A DNA stretch of 64,000 nt from assembly GCA_031771865.1 (NCBI GenBank), contig JASISA010000041.1, forward strand, positions 1,984,001 through 2,048,000, in the 5' to 3' direction. The notes beneath the pieces were generated by a model. The model did not search any database, had not been told where the DNA came from, and worked only from the letters and a program-made list of their open reading frames with translations. This document shows positions 23,537-34,099 of the stretch, one piece after another (within the stretch, counting starts at the first letter, position 1; each line of letters begins with the position of its first letter). Position numbers and translations under genes: made by a program. Origin of the DNA: Nothophaeocryptopus gaeumannii. Taxonomy: Eukaryota; Ascomycota; Dothideomycetes; Mycosphaerellales; Mycosphaerellaceae.

Positions 23537-25031
23537 TCAGATGGGAACGCCAATACATGCCACCATGAGCTTCTTGTAGTCGCCGGTGGTCTCGGACTGG
23601 ATACGAGCCGCGAGGTCCTTCTTGTAGAAGTGCTTGTATGCGGCCTTGCATTGTTGCAGTCGCTGCTTGTCCCAGTGGATCATGATGATCCTCCGGACGA
23701 GGGCCTGGTCCTTGGTTCCCATGCCTTTCATAGAGTCCTCCAGCAGATCGGCATCGTGCTTCGCTGGGTCCGCGGCGGCGCCGGTGATGAAGAGAAGAGC
23801 ATCCTCCATGTGGCCTGAGAATTCTTTCTTGATGACATCCTCGAGCGATTTGTGGTACTTGGTCTTGTACGCTTGAGAGATTGCGCGGATCTGGCCATTG
23901 CTGCGGGCAGTGAGCACCGTGCACACCGTGAGGATGTCTTTGCCTGTTCGGCCCTCAGTCGCGTCGTAAAGCTCCTTTACCCACTGGTCGACTTGCTGGG
24001 GAATGACAGGAGCTGACTCCTCATCTCTTCGCGCGGCCATGACCATGTCAAACATGCGCTCAGTCTTCATGCTCAGGTCGCCCTTGACATCAGACTCAAG
24101 CGTTCGGCGGTACTTGACTTGGTAGTGTGCTTTGATGGCGTTCATGTCCGCGTTGGTTCGCGAAAGCAAGACGTCGTTCAAAGCGCTCTCCTTCGTGCCC
24201 GCGCCCTTGATCGCTTCGTGGATCGAGTAGCAATCTTGGTCAAGTGGGCCACGGATCATCGCTTCGAGGCCTTCTCTGAAGTAGCCGCTGGTCTCGGAGT
24301 GGACATCTTTCATCAGGTCGCGCTTGTGTCTTTGCGCGTATGTCTGCTTGACAGCTTCGATCTCCAGTGGGCCCAGCGAGGTCATAACTCTGATGAGGCG
24401 AGTCTCGTCTGTACCAAATCCTTTCATCGCAGCGCGCAGGTCATCAGCAGCACGAGACATGTCGACGTTCGCCCTTTGCCTCAGGTCGTAGCCAGGCGAT
24501 GGCATTGCTGCCGGCCCGGCTGGCGCGCCATAGCCCGCGCCTTGCTGAGGGTAAGGTGAGTGACCATGTTGCTGAGGACCAGGACCTGGGTAGCCCACTT
24601 GCGGCGGTGGAGGGCCTGGTGGTGGCCCGCCGAAACCACCTGGTGGCGGTGCCGGAGGCTCCCATTGTGAACGACCAGTGGCCTGCTCTACGAAATAGCT
24701 CCTGTTGCTTGCTAGGTCGAATTGAGAGATCCATCCGGGTGGTAGGTGAGGTTGGCCGGGAGGAGGGCCAGCAGGAGGCGGCGCTCCGTACCCGCCGGGT
24801 TGTCCGTATCCTTGGTTCATTGGGTAGCCTGGTTGTGGTTGTTGTTGATAGCCTTGCGGCGGATATTCTGCACGATGCAGCTGTCAGCCTTTCTCGTCCT
24901 TATAGTGGCCTTTGTATCTTCGTGCCACATGCATGCGCCTCAGCTCTGATGCATGAGCTGAAGATCAGTTTCTACTTACGCTGATGTGGCTGGCTGTACC
25001 CTTGCTGCGGACCACCATATGGGTATGACAT
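23537..25031 (-). CDS. Annexin with an N-terminal WW domain
   Basis: Two exons, 25031-24980 and 24867-23537. The 112-base intron has a GTAAGT donor and joins as ...SQPHQ-YPPQGYQQQ, giving 460 residues. Residues 1 to about 55 are a Y/G/Q/P repeat region (GYGQPGGYGAPPP type). A WW domain follows at about 59-90: LPPGW ... RSYFVEQATGRSQWEPP, with both tryptophans and the terminal proline. A second proline/glycine linker then leads to four annexin repeats at about 155-455, each with a GxGT-type or related calcium loop (KGFGTDETRL, KGAGTKESAL, EGRTGKDIL, KGMGTKDQAL). Annexins bind acidic phospholipids with calcium at membranes; the WW domain should bind proline-rich partners. The family is certain; the partners are unknown. 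Confidence 0.93.
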
Positions 25032-25629
25032 AGTTTGCCAAGTGCGCCGTCTCAGCTGAACGAGATAATGCTTGGTTGCCGTGTGCTCGGGACTTGGGAT
25101 ATCGCGACCCGAGTGCGCTCGAGAGGGAAGGTTCTCGCTGCGAGGCGGCACAGGATGCTCTTGAAGAGCTTATTGTGGCGAAGCAGCGTGTATGTACTTG
25201 CCTTGCGTAATGTCGCGGGCTGATGAGAGAAGAAGAGCAAGCACTACACAGCCCCGCTACCGTGATCTGATGACGGGGAGTGGCATTTGCGAGAGGAACG
25301 CCTGTGGCGCAGAGCTCTTCGTTAGCATCGGTAGTACGGCACTTACGAATCCTTGGACAAACTCGACACTTGGCCGCAGAAGACAGTCGTCTTCGCGATG
25401 CAGTCCAAGACGGCGGAAGAGTGCCGACTGCCGAATGCGGTTGTGAAAACGTGGAGGAAAACAGCCTTTAGACTTTTGACATCTAGACAACCTCCCGTCA
25501 CTGTATGATATGTAGGATCCCACTCGCGCTGGTCACTCCAGCCCAAAGCCTCCACTACCCTGGTCAGCAATCACGTCCGACCACCGCTTTGAGCTAAGTC
25601 TCTATGTGCTGGGTACGAAGGCAGTCAAC
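25032..25629. other. Divergent promoter region: annexin and metallophosphoesterase
   Basis: About 600 bases between start codons on opposite strands; both promoters must lie here. No distinct element recognised. Confidence 0.5.
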
Positions 25630-26439
25630 ATGAAGGCTTCCACGCGTCAGCATGCCTTCCAGTTCATGTCGGATCTACACCTTGAGCGTATCAAGTATGC
25701 ATATGAAGTCACGAGAGCGGCTCCAGTTCTTGTCTTGGCCGGGGATGTTGGTCGATTCTGTGACTACGATCGGTATCACGAGTTCTTGTCGAAAGTCTGC
25801 CAGACATTCGATCTCGTACTCCTGATTGCAGGCAACCACGAGTTTTATGGAAGTTCAAGGGCAGCGGGGCTGGATGCTGCGAAGAAGTTGGAGAATGAGC
25901 GTGAGATGAATGGCAAATTGCGCTTCCTCGATCGCACACGTCTGGACTTGCCAGACTCCAATGTCACCATATTGGGCTGCACGCTCCAATCACATATTGG
26001 GGAGGGATACACGAAGCTCACGAATGACTTTCAGCGCATCGGATCCTGGTCTGTCAAGGCACACAATGAAGAGCATCGGAAAGATGTCGAGTGGCTCACC
26101 GACACCTTGGATGGTATCAGGAGAACGCAGCCCACGCGAAAGGTGCTGGTTGTCACGCACTATGCGCCGAGCTTCGAGCGCGTCTGCCATCCTTTGAACG
26201 AAAACAATGCGGTCAGCCAATGCTTCAGCAGTGACACTCTTTCCAAGTTGCGCGGGTCAGGCTCTCTCAAACCCGTGGTCTTCTGGATATTTGGGCACAC
26301 GCATTGGAATGCCAAATTCAAAATTGCGTCATGCACAGTTATGAGCAATCAACTATGCAACGATGACAAAAGACTGTCATGGTGGCAGCGAAAGACGACC
26401 TACGGGCCCTTTGAACCGCAAGCAGTCATCAATCTATGA
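25630..26439 (+). CDS. Calcineurin-like metallophosphoesterase
   Basis: Intronless, 269 residues from the ATG opening MKASTRQHAF; an in-frame GTG 8 codons upstream is not needed. All motifs of the dinuclear-metal fold are present in order: SDLHLE (D15, H17), GDVGR (D39), GNHEFYG (N69, H70), VTHYAPS and FGHTHWN. The enzyme should hydrolyse a phosphodiester or phosphomonoester; the substrate cannot be read from sequence. No signal peptide, so probably cytosolic. Related short fungal proteins are annotated only as Ser/Thr phosphatase-like. The C-terminus is also consistent with the family (CTVMSNQLCN...GPFEPQAVINL). Fold certain, substrate unknown. Confidence 0.9.
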   Translation: MKASTRQHAFQFMSDLHLERIKYAYEVTRAAPVLVLAGDVGRFCDYDRYHEFLSKVCQTFDLVLLIAGNHEFYGSSRAAGLDAAKKLENEREMNGKLRFLDRTRLDLPDSNVTILGCTLQSHIGEGYTKLTNDFQRIGSWSVKAHNEEHRKDVEWLTDTLDGIRRTQPTRKVLVVTHYAPSFERVCHPLNENNAVSQCFSSDTLSKLRGSGSLKPVVFWIFGHTHWNAKFKIASCTVMSNQLCNDDKRLSWWQRKTTYGPFEPQAVINL

Positions 26440-27679
26440 ACTCTCTTTGCAGGCAAAGCGCACGAAGTCAACACTTGCGTCCCTTAAGGAATGCGAAGAC
26501 TGAACAACAGAGCATTCTGCACCGAGTCTGGAGAAGGATTTGCAGCGGCGGCCTTCAAATCCACGTCCTTCACGGAGTCCAAACAGGCTTGGGCATTCAG
26601 ACTCAGCCTGGTGAAAAAGTGCTGCAAGTGAGAATATCTTTTCAGTGCCATGCCCACTTGACGTCTGTGTAATTGACTGACGTTGGCTCTGACATATTTC
26701 TACACGTCCACTACCTCCTCGACATCACCGACGCTATTGAAGACTCTTTCTCGTCATTCACGGCGCCATCTCCTGCCTTGTGAAAGGGTGAATCCCATCG
26801 CATTCTTCGGGCAACACACTCACAGCAGGGACACCGCCGCCTTAAAAAGTACCACCGTACAGCTTTGCCCGACGCACGCACGAGTCTCGCCCTGCTGCAT
26901 GCTCGCAAAGATATTCAATCACAACTCCATGCCATGCTACACGATCTGTGGAGCAAGATGCGTGCACCGCAACCTAGTAGTTGAGTGATACGTATCGCCC
27001 TCAACGCCTGCACTCGATCGCCCAGCTGAGCAGGATCTCAATCACTAGCTGCTGCGAGCCTCTGAGAGTGAGGCATTTGGACGCCAAGACTGCTTCTCCA
27101 GGCAGCGATTTTCGTCGACGTCACACACGGCAGTGCAGCTTCACTGCCTTTTGTGCAACATGATTGGCAGGACTCGACCACCTTTGCCTGCTTGGCGCAT
27201 CGCTTGCATGCGTCGACATGGCTCGGTCAAAGACAGGATCGAGCCACAGAGCGGTTCGCACTGGTTCACGCAGAAACGAACAACCAGGCCCGTCCCAGTC
27301 GACTGTGGTGGCAGAGCCGCTGCCATCCTTTACGAAAGCTGAGGTTAACCTGCTTAGAGACACCCCTGTCACGACTCAGTAGGCATACTCTCGTAGTAAC
27401 TCTTGAGCCTGTGTATTAGTTGAATCCAACTTGTCTCGCATGGTCGTCCATAACCGTCATATGACGGCACCAGCCACGAGACCGTGTGCACCTACTAGTC
27501 ATATAACCGTATCTCTCCCCCCTTGGCCCTTGTTCCGCATCCAAAACGCCATTGTTTTGACACAGTTGTCGTTTCCGTGGAATTTCTTCGCCAAACAGAC
27601 ACACTCCTGGTCACTTCTCATCACACAGATCACCTCTCGAGGTATATAGTGGCAGGTCCAGTACCCTTCACTGCCCATC
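26440..27679. other. Intergenic region, no gene seen
   Basis: About 1.2 kb between two plus-strand genes. A pyrimidine-rich patch lies near 27510-27535 and a tatata run at about 27643, 30-40 bases before the next ATG and possibly its TATA box. Short overlapping frames near 27120-27420 are not convincing. Confidence 0.5.
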
Positions 27680-28531
27680 ATGGTAGAAACTCAAACTATA
27701 CCTCTGGATACCAAAGAAGACGAAACAATGCCCGCTTGGAATCCTACCTTCGTCCAGCCTCGCTATCCACCACCATCGAATGCAGCACGCTCACGGGCCA
27801 GTTCGACTGCCTCTGGCATATACGTTCCAGATGGCTACCCAATTCAACAAAGACCAGGCAGATCAGACAGCAACGCATATCTAGCGCCACCACTCAATGG
27901 AGTTGCGCCACCACTGAACGCTTCCAAAGGAGCAATGGTACCGTCTGGGCCATATACCCCAGCGGCTCCCGAGCAGTATCAATCTCCGGCCCAGTACCGA
28001 ATTCCCGACAACCAACTACAATCTTATCATCCCGAGCCACCACTTCCTCTCGGCGGACACGTCAAACCTGTCGGACATCGCTACAGCGTCGGATCACACT
28101 ACGGCCATGGGTACGAGTCAGATTCCGGCAGAAGCTATCGCTCTACGCGAAGCCATCAGTCCAACACATACCACGACAGCTCGTCCGACTCAGACCGCGA
28201 GCGTCGTCACCGGGAGAGAGAAACACGTCGACGCACAAGCGTCAGGGAATCTGATCGTGACAGTGTGCGTTCTCGCAGATCACGGCGAAGCACGGTTGGA
28301 TCCACGCATTCTAGCAAGCACTACTACGACGATGACTATCGAGACAAAGGAGGGCATGAAACCAAGAGGCAAAGCACCAAGCGCCCAACGTATGTGGCAT
28401 TCCCGAGTTTCTGGGGGCTGTTTAATAGATCAGACTGATTCGTGTGTGCTGACTTGCAGAATCTCGTTTTCAGAATGGGTGGATCTTTGTTCTCACTGTG
28501 GAATAGCATGAAGAAGTCGCTGGAACGATGA
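27680..28531 (+). CDS. Disordered Y/P/S-rich protein with an RS/RE tract
   Basis: Start ATG at 27680 (MVETQTIPLDTKED). Preferred model: exons 27680-28389 and 28474-28531 over an 84-base intron with a GTATGT donor, a CTGAC branch and a TTTTCAG acceptor, giving 255 residues and the C-terminus MGGSLFSLWNSMKKSLER. Without splicing the frame stops after 252 residues. The first half is proline/tyrosine/serine-rich. The second carries clustered S-R, D-R and E-R dipeptides (SSDSDRERRHRERETRRRT) and histidine/tyrosine patches. The product is predicted to be largely disordered. I recognise no domain. Similar RS-rich fungal proteins are uncharacterised. The short hydrophobic/basic C-terminal helix is typical of that group in my recollection, which is the reason for preferring the spliced form. 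Confidence 0.6.
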
Positions 28532-30571
28532 TGATCGATATTGATGTTGCCTGTTGCCTGTTGCCGGATTTAATCTATGTACGGCCGCGCTACCATACAG
28601 TTGTCCCATAGCACCTCCTTTACGTTCTGGATACCCTCACCTCTCCTGAGCGGTCGCTGCGCGGCACCGATTGAGGAAATTAGTGTAAATTGCATACCTA
28701 ACCTTCCGAATTGGGCATATCCCTGGAAACGAAGGCAAGATGACGTTTTCTGAAACCGAGAGATGGATACCCCTGGATACACGCTTTCTTGAGGCGCAGG
28801 GTCATCACGTTGGTAACGAAAGCGAAAAAGGCGACTTCTTCATGCTACTCCTAACTACTGGGTTCGAGGATCAATCTGTACCTTATTCCAGCTCTACCGA
28901 CCGCTGGGCCGTACACGCATGACGACCGAACCCGATCCGACTGACTGACGACTGACCAAACGCGAACGCACTAAGAAGATGTGACGAAGATGTTGCGCAA
29001 GCTGTACATGCTGCAGGTCTCGCATGGCTAGCTTCGGTTCTTGCAACGCATCGATCATCATTGTTACATGACGACCGAGCGATACCGATGACCTTTGACG
29101 ACGGGTTCACGATCTAGCTTTCCAATCGTTAGGCGGCTTCTTTTCTTCGGCTTGCGAATGGTAGACAGATCCGGTGCTATGGCGACGGAATGGTGTCCTT
29201 TCCTTGTTTGCGACATTGATAGGTTATGACTTGCGAGACAGTACAGCCTTATGACAGAGCAGGGATAACCTCAATAGAAACGCGATCCCCTCAAGACAGA
29301 CGCTCGTGCTTGAAGCGAATGCGGGTATTTACATGCTACATTATTTCGGTGTTGCACAGAAACTGGTTGTACAGCCTATAAAACAGAGAAAAACAGGGAA
29401 GGGCAACGGCTGGTACGGTTTTCTTGACTTTGTGATTGGCTTGATAAGCTTGGTTGTTGTAAGGCTTGGATTATGTATCATACACACCGGCGAAGTGTTT
29501 AGGCTTTGATGTATCATGAAGTTAACGTGAGTTTCTTCTCGGCATGTCATGGATGTGGATGTGCTCGATGGAGGTACTTGTTCTCTGACGGTGCCCGTCG
29601 CGATGATGCGCTTTTCTACCGGTATATCTCCTTGGCGCCCACTTTGGACGTTCCGGTCAGTCGCTATCACAATTCTTCCCTACCTCACCACGCAAAGTTG
29701 AAAGCGAAGCGTCTTCATATTCATCTGCGCAAAGAGCCCTCTTCATCGCCACGTGAACCGACCGTCGTCATGCCAATCAATCAAGCAACACCATCCCCGT
29801 CGTCTTCCCCACAAATTTGTCTGGCAAAAGCAAGAAGCCCTGTGCATGCAGTCGCAGTCAAGACCAGTAGTCAAGATGGAAAATGCCGGCAAGGGGTATT
29901 TGCGCTGTCATCTGCACGGCTCTTAGTCAGGTGATTCATTCTTATCTTACTTCCAGTTGGCAGTTTCTTAGTTGTTGCGAGCACGGGTGAGATCGGTATG
30001 TGATCATGACCCGGTAGGCAAAGCACCCGCGTACCACCGGTCAAAAAACTTGAATGAGGGAGATGAGTAGGCGGCGGCCGCCACTTTCGCCCTGGATTTG
30101 GGCTTTGAGGGTCGTCCGGAATGGCTTGGTGAAGCCGGAGGGCGCCGATCGAGGTATGCTTGTGAGGCTGTCCGAAAGCAGGTATTCCGTTTAGCCCTAC
30201 GACAGTTCGCCAGGCAGCCAGTCCAATGCAGGGACTGGACCGGAGCTGAAGTCGTGGGATTCCAAGGTTCGAGCGTGCAGAGTAATGACACGGCGCGCAT
30301 ATATGCGCGGATCTTGCTCTTGCCCTTCGAGCAAAAAGTGCCCCTTCCCATCTGCCACTGTACGTGAATCAGCCCCAAAGCTCCACATGACGCATATGAA
30401 GATGTGAAGCAGCTCAGGATCAACAAATGAAAATGCATCTTCAATTCAGTCCATGCTATACAGTTCATTCCTTGCCTGTGATCTGATCATAGCCCATGAT
30501 GTCTTCTATTCCCCGATTTCTATGCTCGCATCCCGAAAGTCGATATCACGCTCCACTGCTTTCCGTGTCGT
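28532..30571. other. Intergenic region, no gene seen
   Basis: About 2 kb holding the 3' ends of the RS-rich gene and COX7. Three tandem ttgcctg-like units lie at about 28545-28563. Frames such as 29506-29934 (plus) and 30004-30468 (minus) have no domain. A small multi-exon gene could still be hidden here. Confidence 0.45.
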
Positions 30572-31075
30572 TCAGAGCCAGGTCTTCTTGCCAAGGACCA
30601 TGCGGATCATCATGTATTGTGTTGCTAGGGACGTGACGTGTCAGTGCCTGTCAAGAATGCTCCGAGAAACAAGTTTGCACGTTTGCGATGTGCGTGACGT
30701 ACCGCAGCTGGTGGTGATGAGAACGGCGTAGTATGGGTAGAGCATGTACTTGGCGCGTGGGCCCTAGTGTGAATCATCAGCATCTGGACCTTATCCTCAC
30801 GGTCCTTCAAGATCGCGTGTTCCTGCCTCAGGCCATCTCTTTGCTCCTAGACCCGACACACCTTGTTCCATTGCCTGACACCGTCGTGAGTCTGGTGAAG
30901 GCGCTGCCATGCGGGCACGTTGTTCTTGCGGAAAAGGCCAGGGAAGCTTGGGAAAGCACTGCGTGAAGACATTGTTAGCTATCGGGAGTCCTGCTCGGGG
31001 GTCTTGCGCGGGCTGATAGTCGCGGTGCTGGGGTGCTCCGTGTACGTACGCTCGGCGGGCGAAAGTGGCGCGCAT
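30572..31075 (-). CDS. COX7: Cytochrome c oxidase subunit 7 (VIIa-like), four exons
   Basis: A 78-residue protein split over four exons: 31075-31050, 30958-30862, 30763-30703 and 30624-30572. The three introns (91, 98 and 78 bases) start GTACGT, GTGTGT and GTACGT, end in AG, and the first has a clear GCTAAC branch site. All junctions keep frame. The N-terminus MRATFARRAAF looks like a mitochondrial presequence. The core GPRAKYMLYPYYAVL matches the PRxxxYLYPFYA signature of Cox7, followed by a single membrane span and a basic end (MVLGKKTWL). Known role: nuclear-encoded small subunit of respiratory complex IV in the inner membrane. Exons are too short to show up as long frames. It is head to head with the PPR-like mitochondrial gene, 297 bases away. 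Confidence 0.82.
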
Positions 31076-31372
31076 AGTGGGTGGTTGTGTCGGTAGTAGA
31101 GAGGAGATGGAGAGTCGCAATGGCTGAGGTAGAACTGTCAGTGCTTCTGATGTCTCTGGTGATGCAGACGGAAGCGAGCTGCCGGAATCTGCCGAAGACT
31201 TGGCAAGAAAGATGCGAGCTTCATAGACCACTCACTTTCAGTCAATTACTTTGATTGGACTTCTTCATGTCAACAATCACACATGCCATCTCCCACGTGT
31301 TGCTCACAATAGCGGGACTTTTACAGATGCAATGGCGCCGGATCGAGGCCGCAGCGTGACCAGCTCATCGCA

Positions 31373-34099
31373 ATGGGCACCAACATCGACCAATGGCTGA
31401 GGAGACCATCCACCCTCTGCGTCCTACGCCGAGTTCTCTCTAGCTACGGGCACCCAAAACTCCCACCGAACACACGTCGAACGACGAGCATCTTCCGCCG
31501 ACAGGCTTCCTCCTCTGCGCGACTTGCATTATTTGAGGACGATGACGACCGCGAAGCGCGCGAGAGTCATGGATACTACGGCACTACCAGGAGCGAGAGG
31601 TATATGCAGCGGCAGGCCTCAGAGATGGCATTGCGCATGTCGATGAGTGCTGGCGTTCCTCTGGTACCTCCGCAGACTTCGCCCCCTGACATCTTCCTGA
31701 GCCTTCGCCACGAGGCCGATGTGCACTCCAAAGATACGCATTCAAAACGACTCGTGGATGACATAGCGCATGCTGGAAATATGAAATTATGGATCGAGCT
31801 GCTTCAGTACAGAAGTCGACTTGATGGCTTTGCTGGTGTTCGAGATGTCTGGAAGGGTATGAGGACGCGCTCTGTGGATCTGCCCGTTGTTGGAGAAGAT
31901 GCACATGCGCTCTGGACAACATTCATCGAGGCTTGTATCACCGATTGTAAAGAAGTCTACCGCGACCATAACACTCTTCTCCAAGAACTGTTCGAGCACG
32001 CAATACACCTGAAGAGCCAAGGACTGCAATACGATGGATTGTACCGCCTTATTGTCGGAAGAATGCTCCGATTCGTTCCAAGAAAGGCCCCTTATTGGCA
32101 CCGAGACTTCGTACACAGACTTGGTGTTGCTCACGTTGATCTGCGGCATTTGGCTGCAGATTGCGCGGCCAACCCGTTTTTCGCCGAGCCAATTCGGGGC
32201 AGGTATGTCTTTAAAGCGTTCAACAAGTTATATCGTGAGACCAAGCAGAATGATCTGTACGATCATTTCGTACCTACGATGCTGGAGAAGCACGGATTCA
32301 CAAGCGCATTACGTTGGCACAGGATCTTCTTGGCGAACAGTGACGTCCCCACGAAGGCTGTGTTCCAGACCCCTGCCGTGCAACAACTGTTTGAAATGGA
32401 CGGAGATCAGTCGTTACCGGTGGTGCACTCCAGACCACTCGATGGAAACGGTTCTCTGAAAGCAGCCGAATTGCTGCCATTGACGCGTTCAAACATGTCT
32501 GCATTGGTTGGTGAGGCGCATGGCATCAAGGGAAAGGAAGTAAGCGACTCTTTCGTAGCGAAGATGTTTGCAACTCGAGCATTTTCTTTGGACCTTATCA
32601 TCAACGGTCTCAGCTTCTTTGGCATTAACCACCTTGGGCCGCTCGCTCTCCGAGAGATGGCTTTGAGAAGTGGTTCTCCCATTGAACTATCCAACAGATT
32701 AGGCGATCTTCGAAGAATGGATATCCACGTTGGCGAGTCTGTATATGGGCGTTTGCTGCAAAATATTGCCACCGAGGGAGCAGCGAAACTCTTCCAGGCG
32801 CTTATCAACAGCGATGAGCATCCTGAAGCATTTGAAGACGCCAAGACGCAAGAACAGCTGCTTGTCATGTTCATGGAGAGAGACGACTGGATCAATGCTC
32901 ATGTCATCTTGCTAGGCCTCAGTCTCAAGGGTCGACAGGAGCACTCCAGAGCTTGGAACTTCGTCTTGCAACATTACCTCAAGAAGAAAGAGTATCAGCT
33001 CGTGGCCAACACTTTCCAGCAGATGCAATTCATGGACCTGCGTTTGACGAAACGAACTCTCACCTTGCTACACCGCTATCTGCTACCGCAGAGAAGACGT
33101 GGTCGAGCACCTCACAATCAACCGCTGCCTCACTCTGCTGGGATTGATCCGCTAGACTTCACGACAAAGTGTTACATATATGCCGCGCAGCGTGGGACTT
33201 TGGTCAATAGCGCACTGTGGAAAGAGAACCTGAAGAGACTGGGCATGCTCTTCAAGTGGGACAAGCTGGAGCGTCTGGTGTTATGGCTCGCGGAGTTCTA
33301 CTCCCGAAGAGTGCAGCGTGCACAACCAGCGCGCACCTTTAGGCGCATCAGATTGGCACACTCTCAAGATCCTCTTCAGGTCATCTTCACAAAGGAGACC
33401 CGCGAAGCTTTGGTGTTCTGGAGCTTCAAATTCGCGGTGAACCGGCGTTGGCTCGTTCCTCGTAGTTGCTTAGAGGCCACGAGGTCGAAGTCCTACCAGC
33501 GAGTTGCAAGGTCAGATTGCGAGCCATGGGCAAGAGGTGTCCTACTTCTGAGACGAATGGGCTATTACGGCCTGGACATGGCACCAGACACTGTCAAGAG
33601 GGCCCTTCTCAATCGAATGTGGGTCCTGTTTGGGCCAGCATGGTCTGTCAAACCGATCAATCAAGAAGCAAAACGCTACAATAAGCTCTCGTTGGCGCAT
33701 TATATCCGCCACGCTAATGAGCTCTGGGGTGGCAAGCTATTCAACCTCCCTGCCGAACTGTACGAGAAAGATAATCATTCTGAGCTCTTGGTTGCCCTCT
33801 TCGGCCGCACACGTCTGACCAGTAAGAAGAATAAAGAGTACGCCAATGTCGTTGAATACGTCCGCGCGTTAGCAGCCGGCCAACGTCTCCCGCAAAGTGA
33901 CAGCATCACCCGAAGATGCCGAGTCTGGCGACAAAGTCCATTTCGGCTCGTCAAAAGGCGGCCTCTCCGCGCAACATCTAGTTTCTTTTCTTCGGCCCCC
34001 CATAATCTCCCTCCCCATCAATCGCATCAATCGCCCGCTGCTCATTCATCGAATTCGCATCCGCCACCCAATCCTCAAGATACTCCGGAAGCTGCTTGA
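31373..34099 (+). CDS. Mitochondrial PPR-like protein
   Basis: Intronless frame of 908 residues from ATG (MGTNIDQWLRRPSTL). The first 60 residues are basic and S/R-rich with few acids, as in a mitochondrial targeting sequence. The body is a long run of alpha-helical repeats (for example AKLFQALINSDEHPEAF, DDWINAHVILLGLSL, KKEYQLVANTFQQMQFMDL) typical of divergent fungal pentatricopeptide proteins that act on mitochondrial mRNAs. The specific RNA target cannot be told. The final 75 residues change to R/P/H/S-rich sequence and run into the convergent neighbour (overlap 33978-34099), so the C-terminus may be wrong; see findings. Placement next to COX7 is suggestive of respiratory function but may be chance. 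Confidence 0.72.
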   Translation: MGTNIDQWLRRPSTLCVLRRVLSSYGHPKLPPNTRRTTSIFRRQASSSARLALFEDDDDREARESHGYYGTTRSERYMQRQASEMALRMSMSAGVPLVPPQTSPPDIFLSLRHEADVHSKDTHSKRLVDDIAHAGNMKLWIELLQYRSRLDGFAGVRDVWKGMRTRSVDLPVVGEDAHALWTTFIEACITDCKEVYRDHNTLLQELFEHAIHLKSQGLQYDGLYRLIVGRMLRFVPRKAPYWHRDFVHRLGVAHVDLRHLAADCAANPFFAEPIRGRYVFKAFNKLYRETKQNDLYDHFVPTMLEKHGFTSALRWHRIFLANSDVPTKAVFQTPAVQQLFEMDGDQSLPVVHSRPLDGNGSLKAAELLPLTRSNMSALVGEAHGIKGKEVSDSFVAKMFATRAFSLDLIINGLSFFGINHLGPLALREMALRSGSPIELSNRLGDLRRMDIHVGESVYGRLLQNIATEGAAKLFQALINSDEHPEAFEDAKTQEQLLVMFMERDDWINAHVILLGLSLKGRQEHSRAWNFVLQHYLKKKEYQLVANTFQQMQFMDLRLTKRTLTLLHRYLLPQRRRGRAPHNQPLPHSAGIDPLDFTTKCYIYAAQRGTLVNSALWKENLKRLGMLFKWDKLERLVLWLAEFYSRRVQRAQPARTFRRIRLAHSQDPLQVIFTKETREALVFWSFKFAVNRRWLVPRSCLEATRSKSYQRVARSDCEPWARGVLLLRRMGYYGLDMAPDTVKRALLNRMWVLFGPAWSVKPINQEAKRYNKLSLAHYIRHANELWGGKLFNLPAELYEKDNHSELLVALFGRTRLTSKKNKEYANVVEYVRALAAGQRLPQSDSITRRCRVWRQSPFRLVKRRPLRATSSFFSSAPHNLPPHQSHQSPAAHSSNSHPPPNPQDTPEAA

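Noticed and set aside
29506..29934. 142-codon plus-strand frame
   Set aside because: No domain, mixed composition; no splice-joined extension found.
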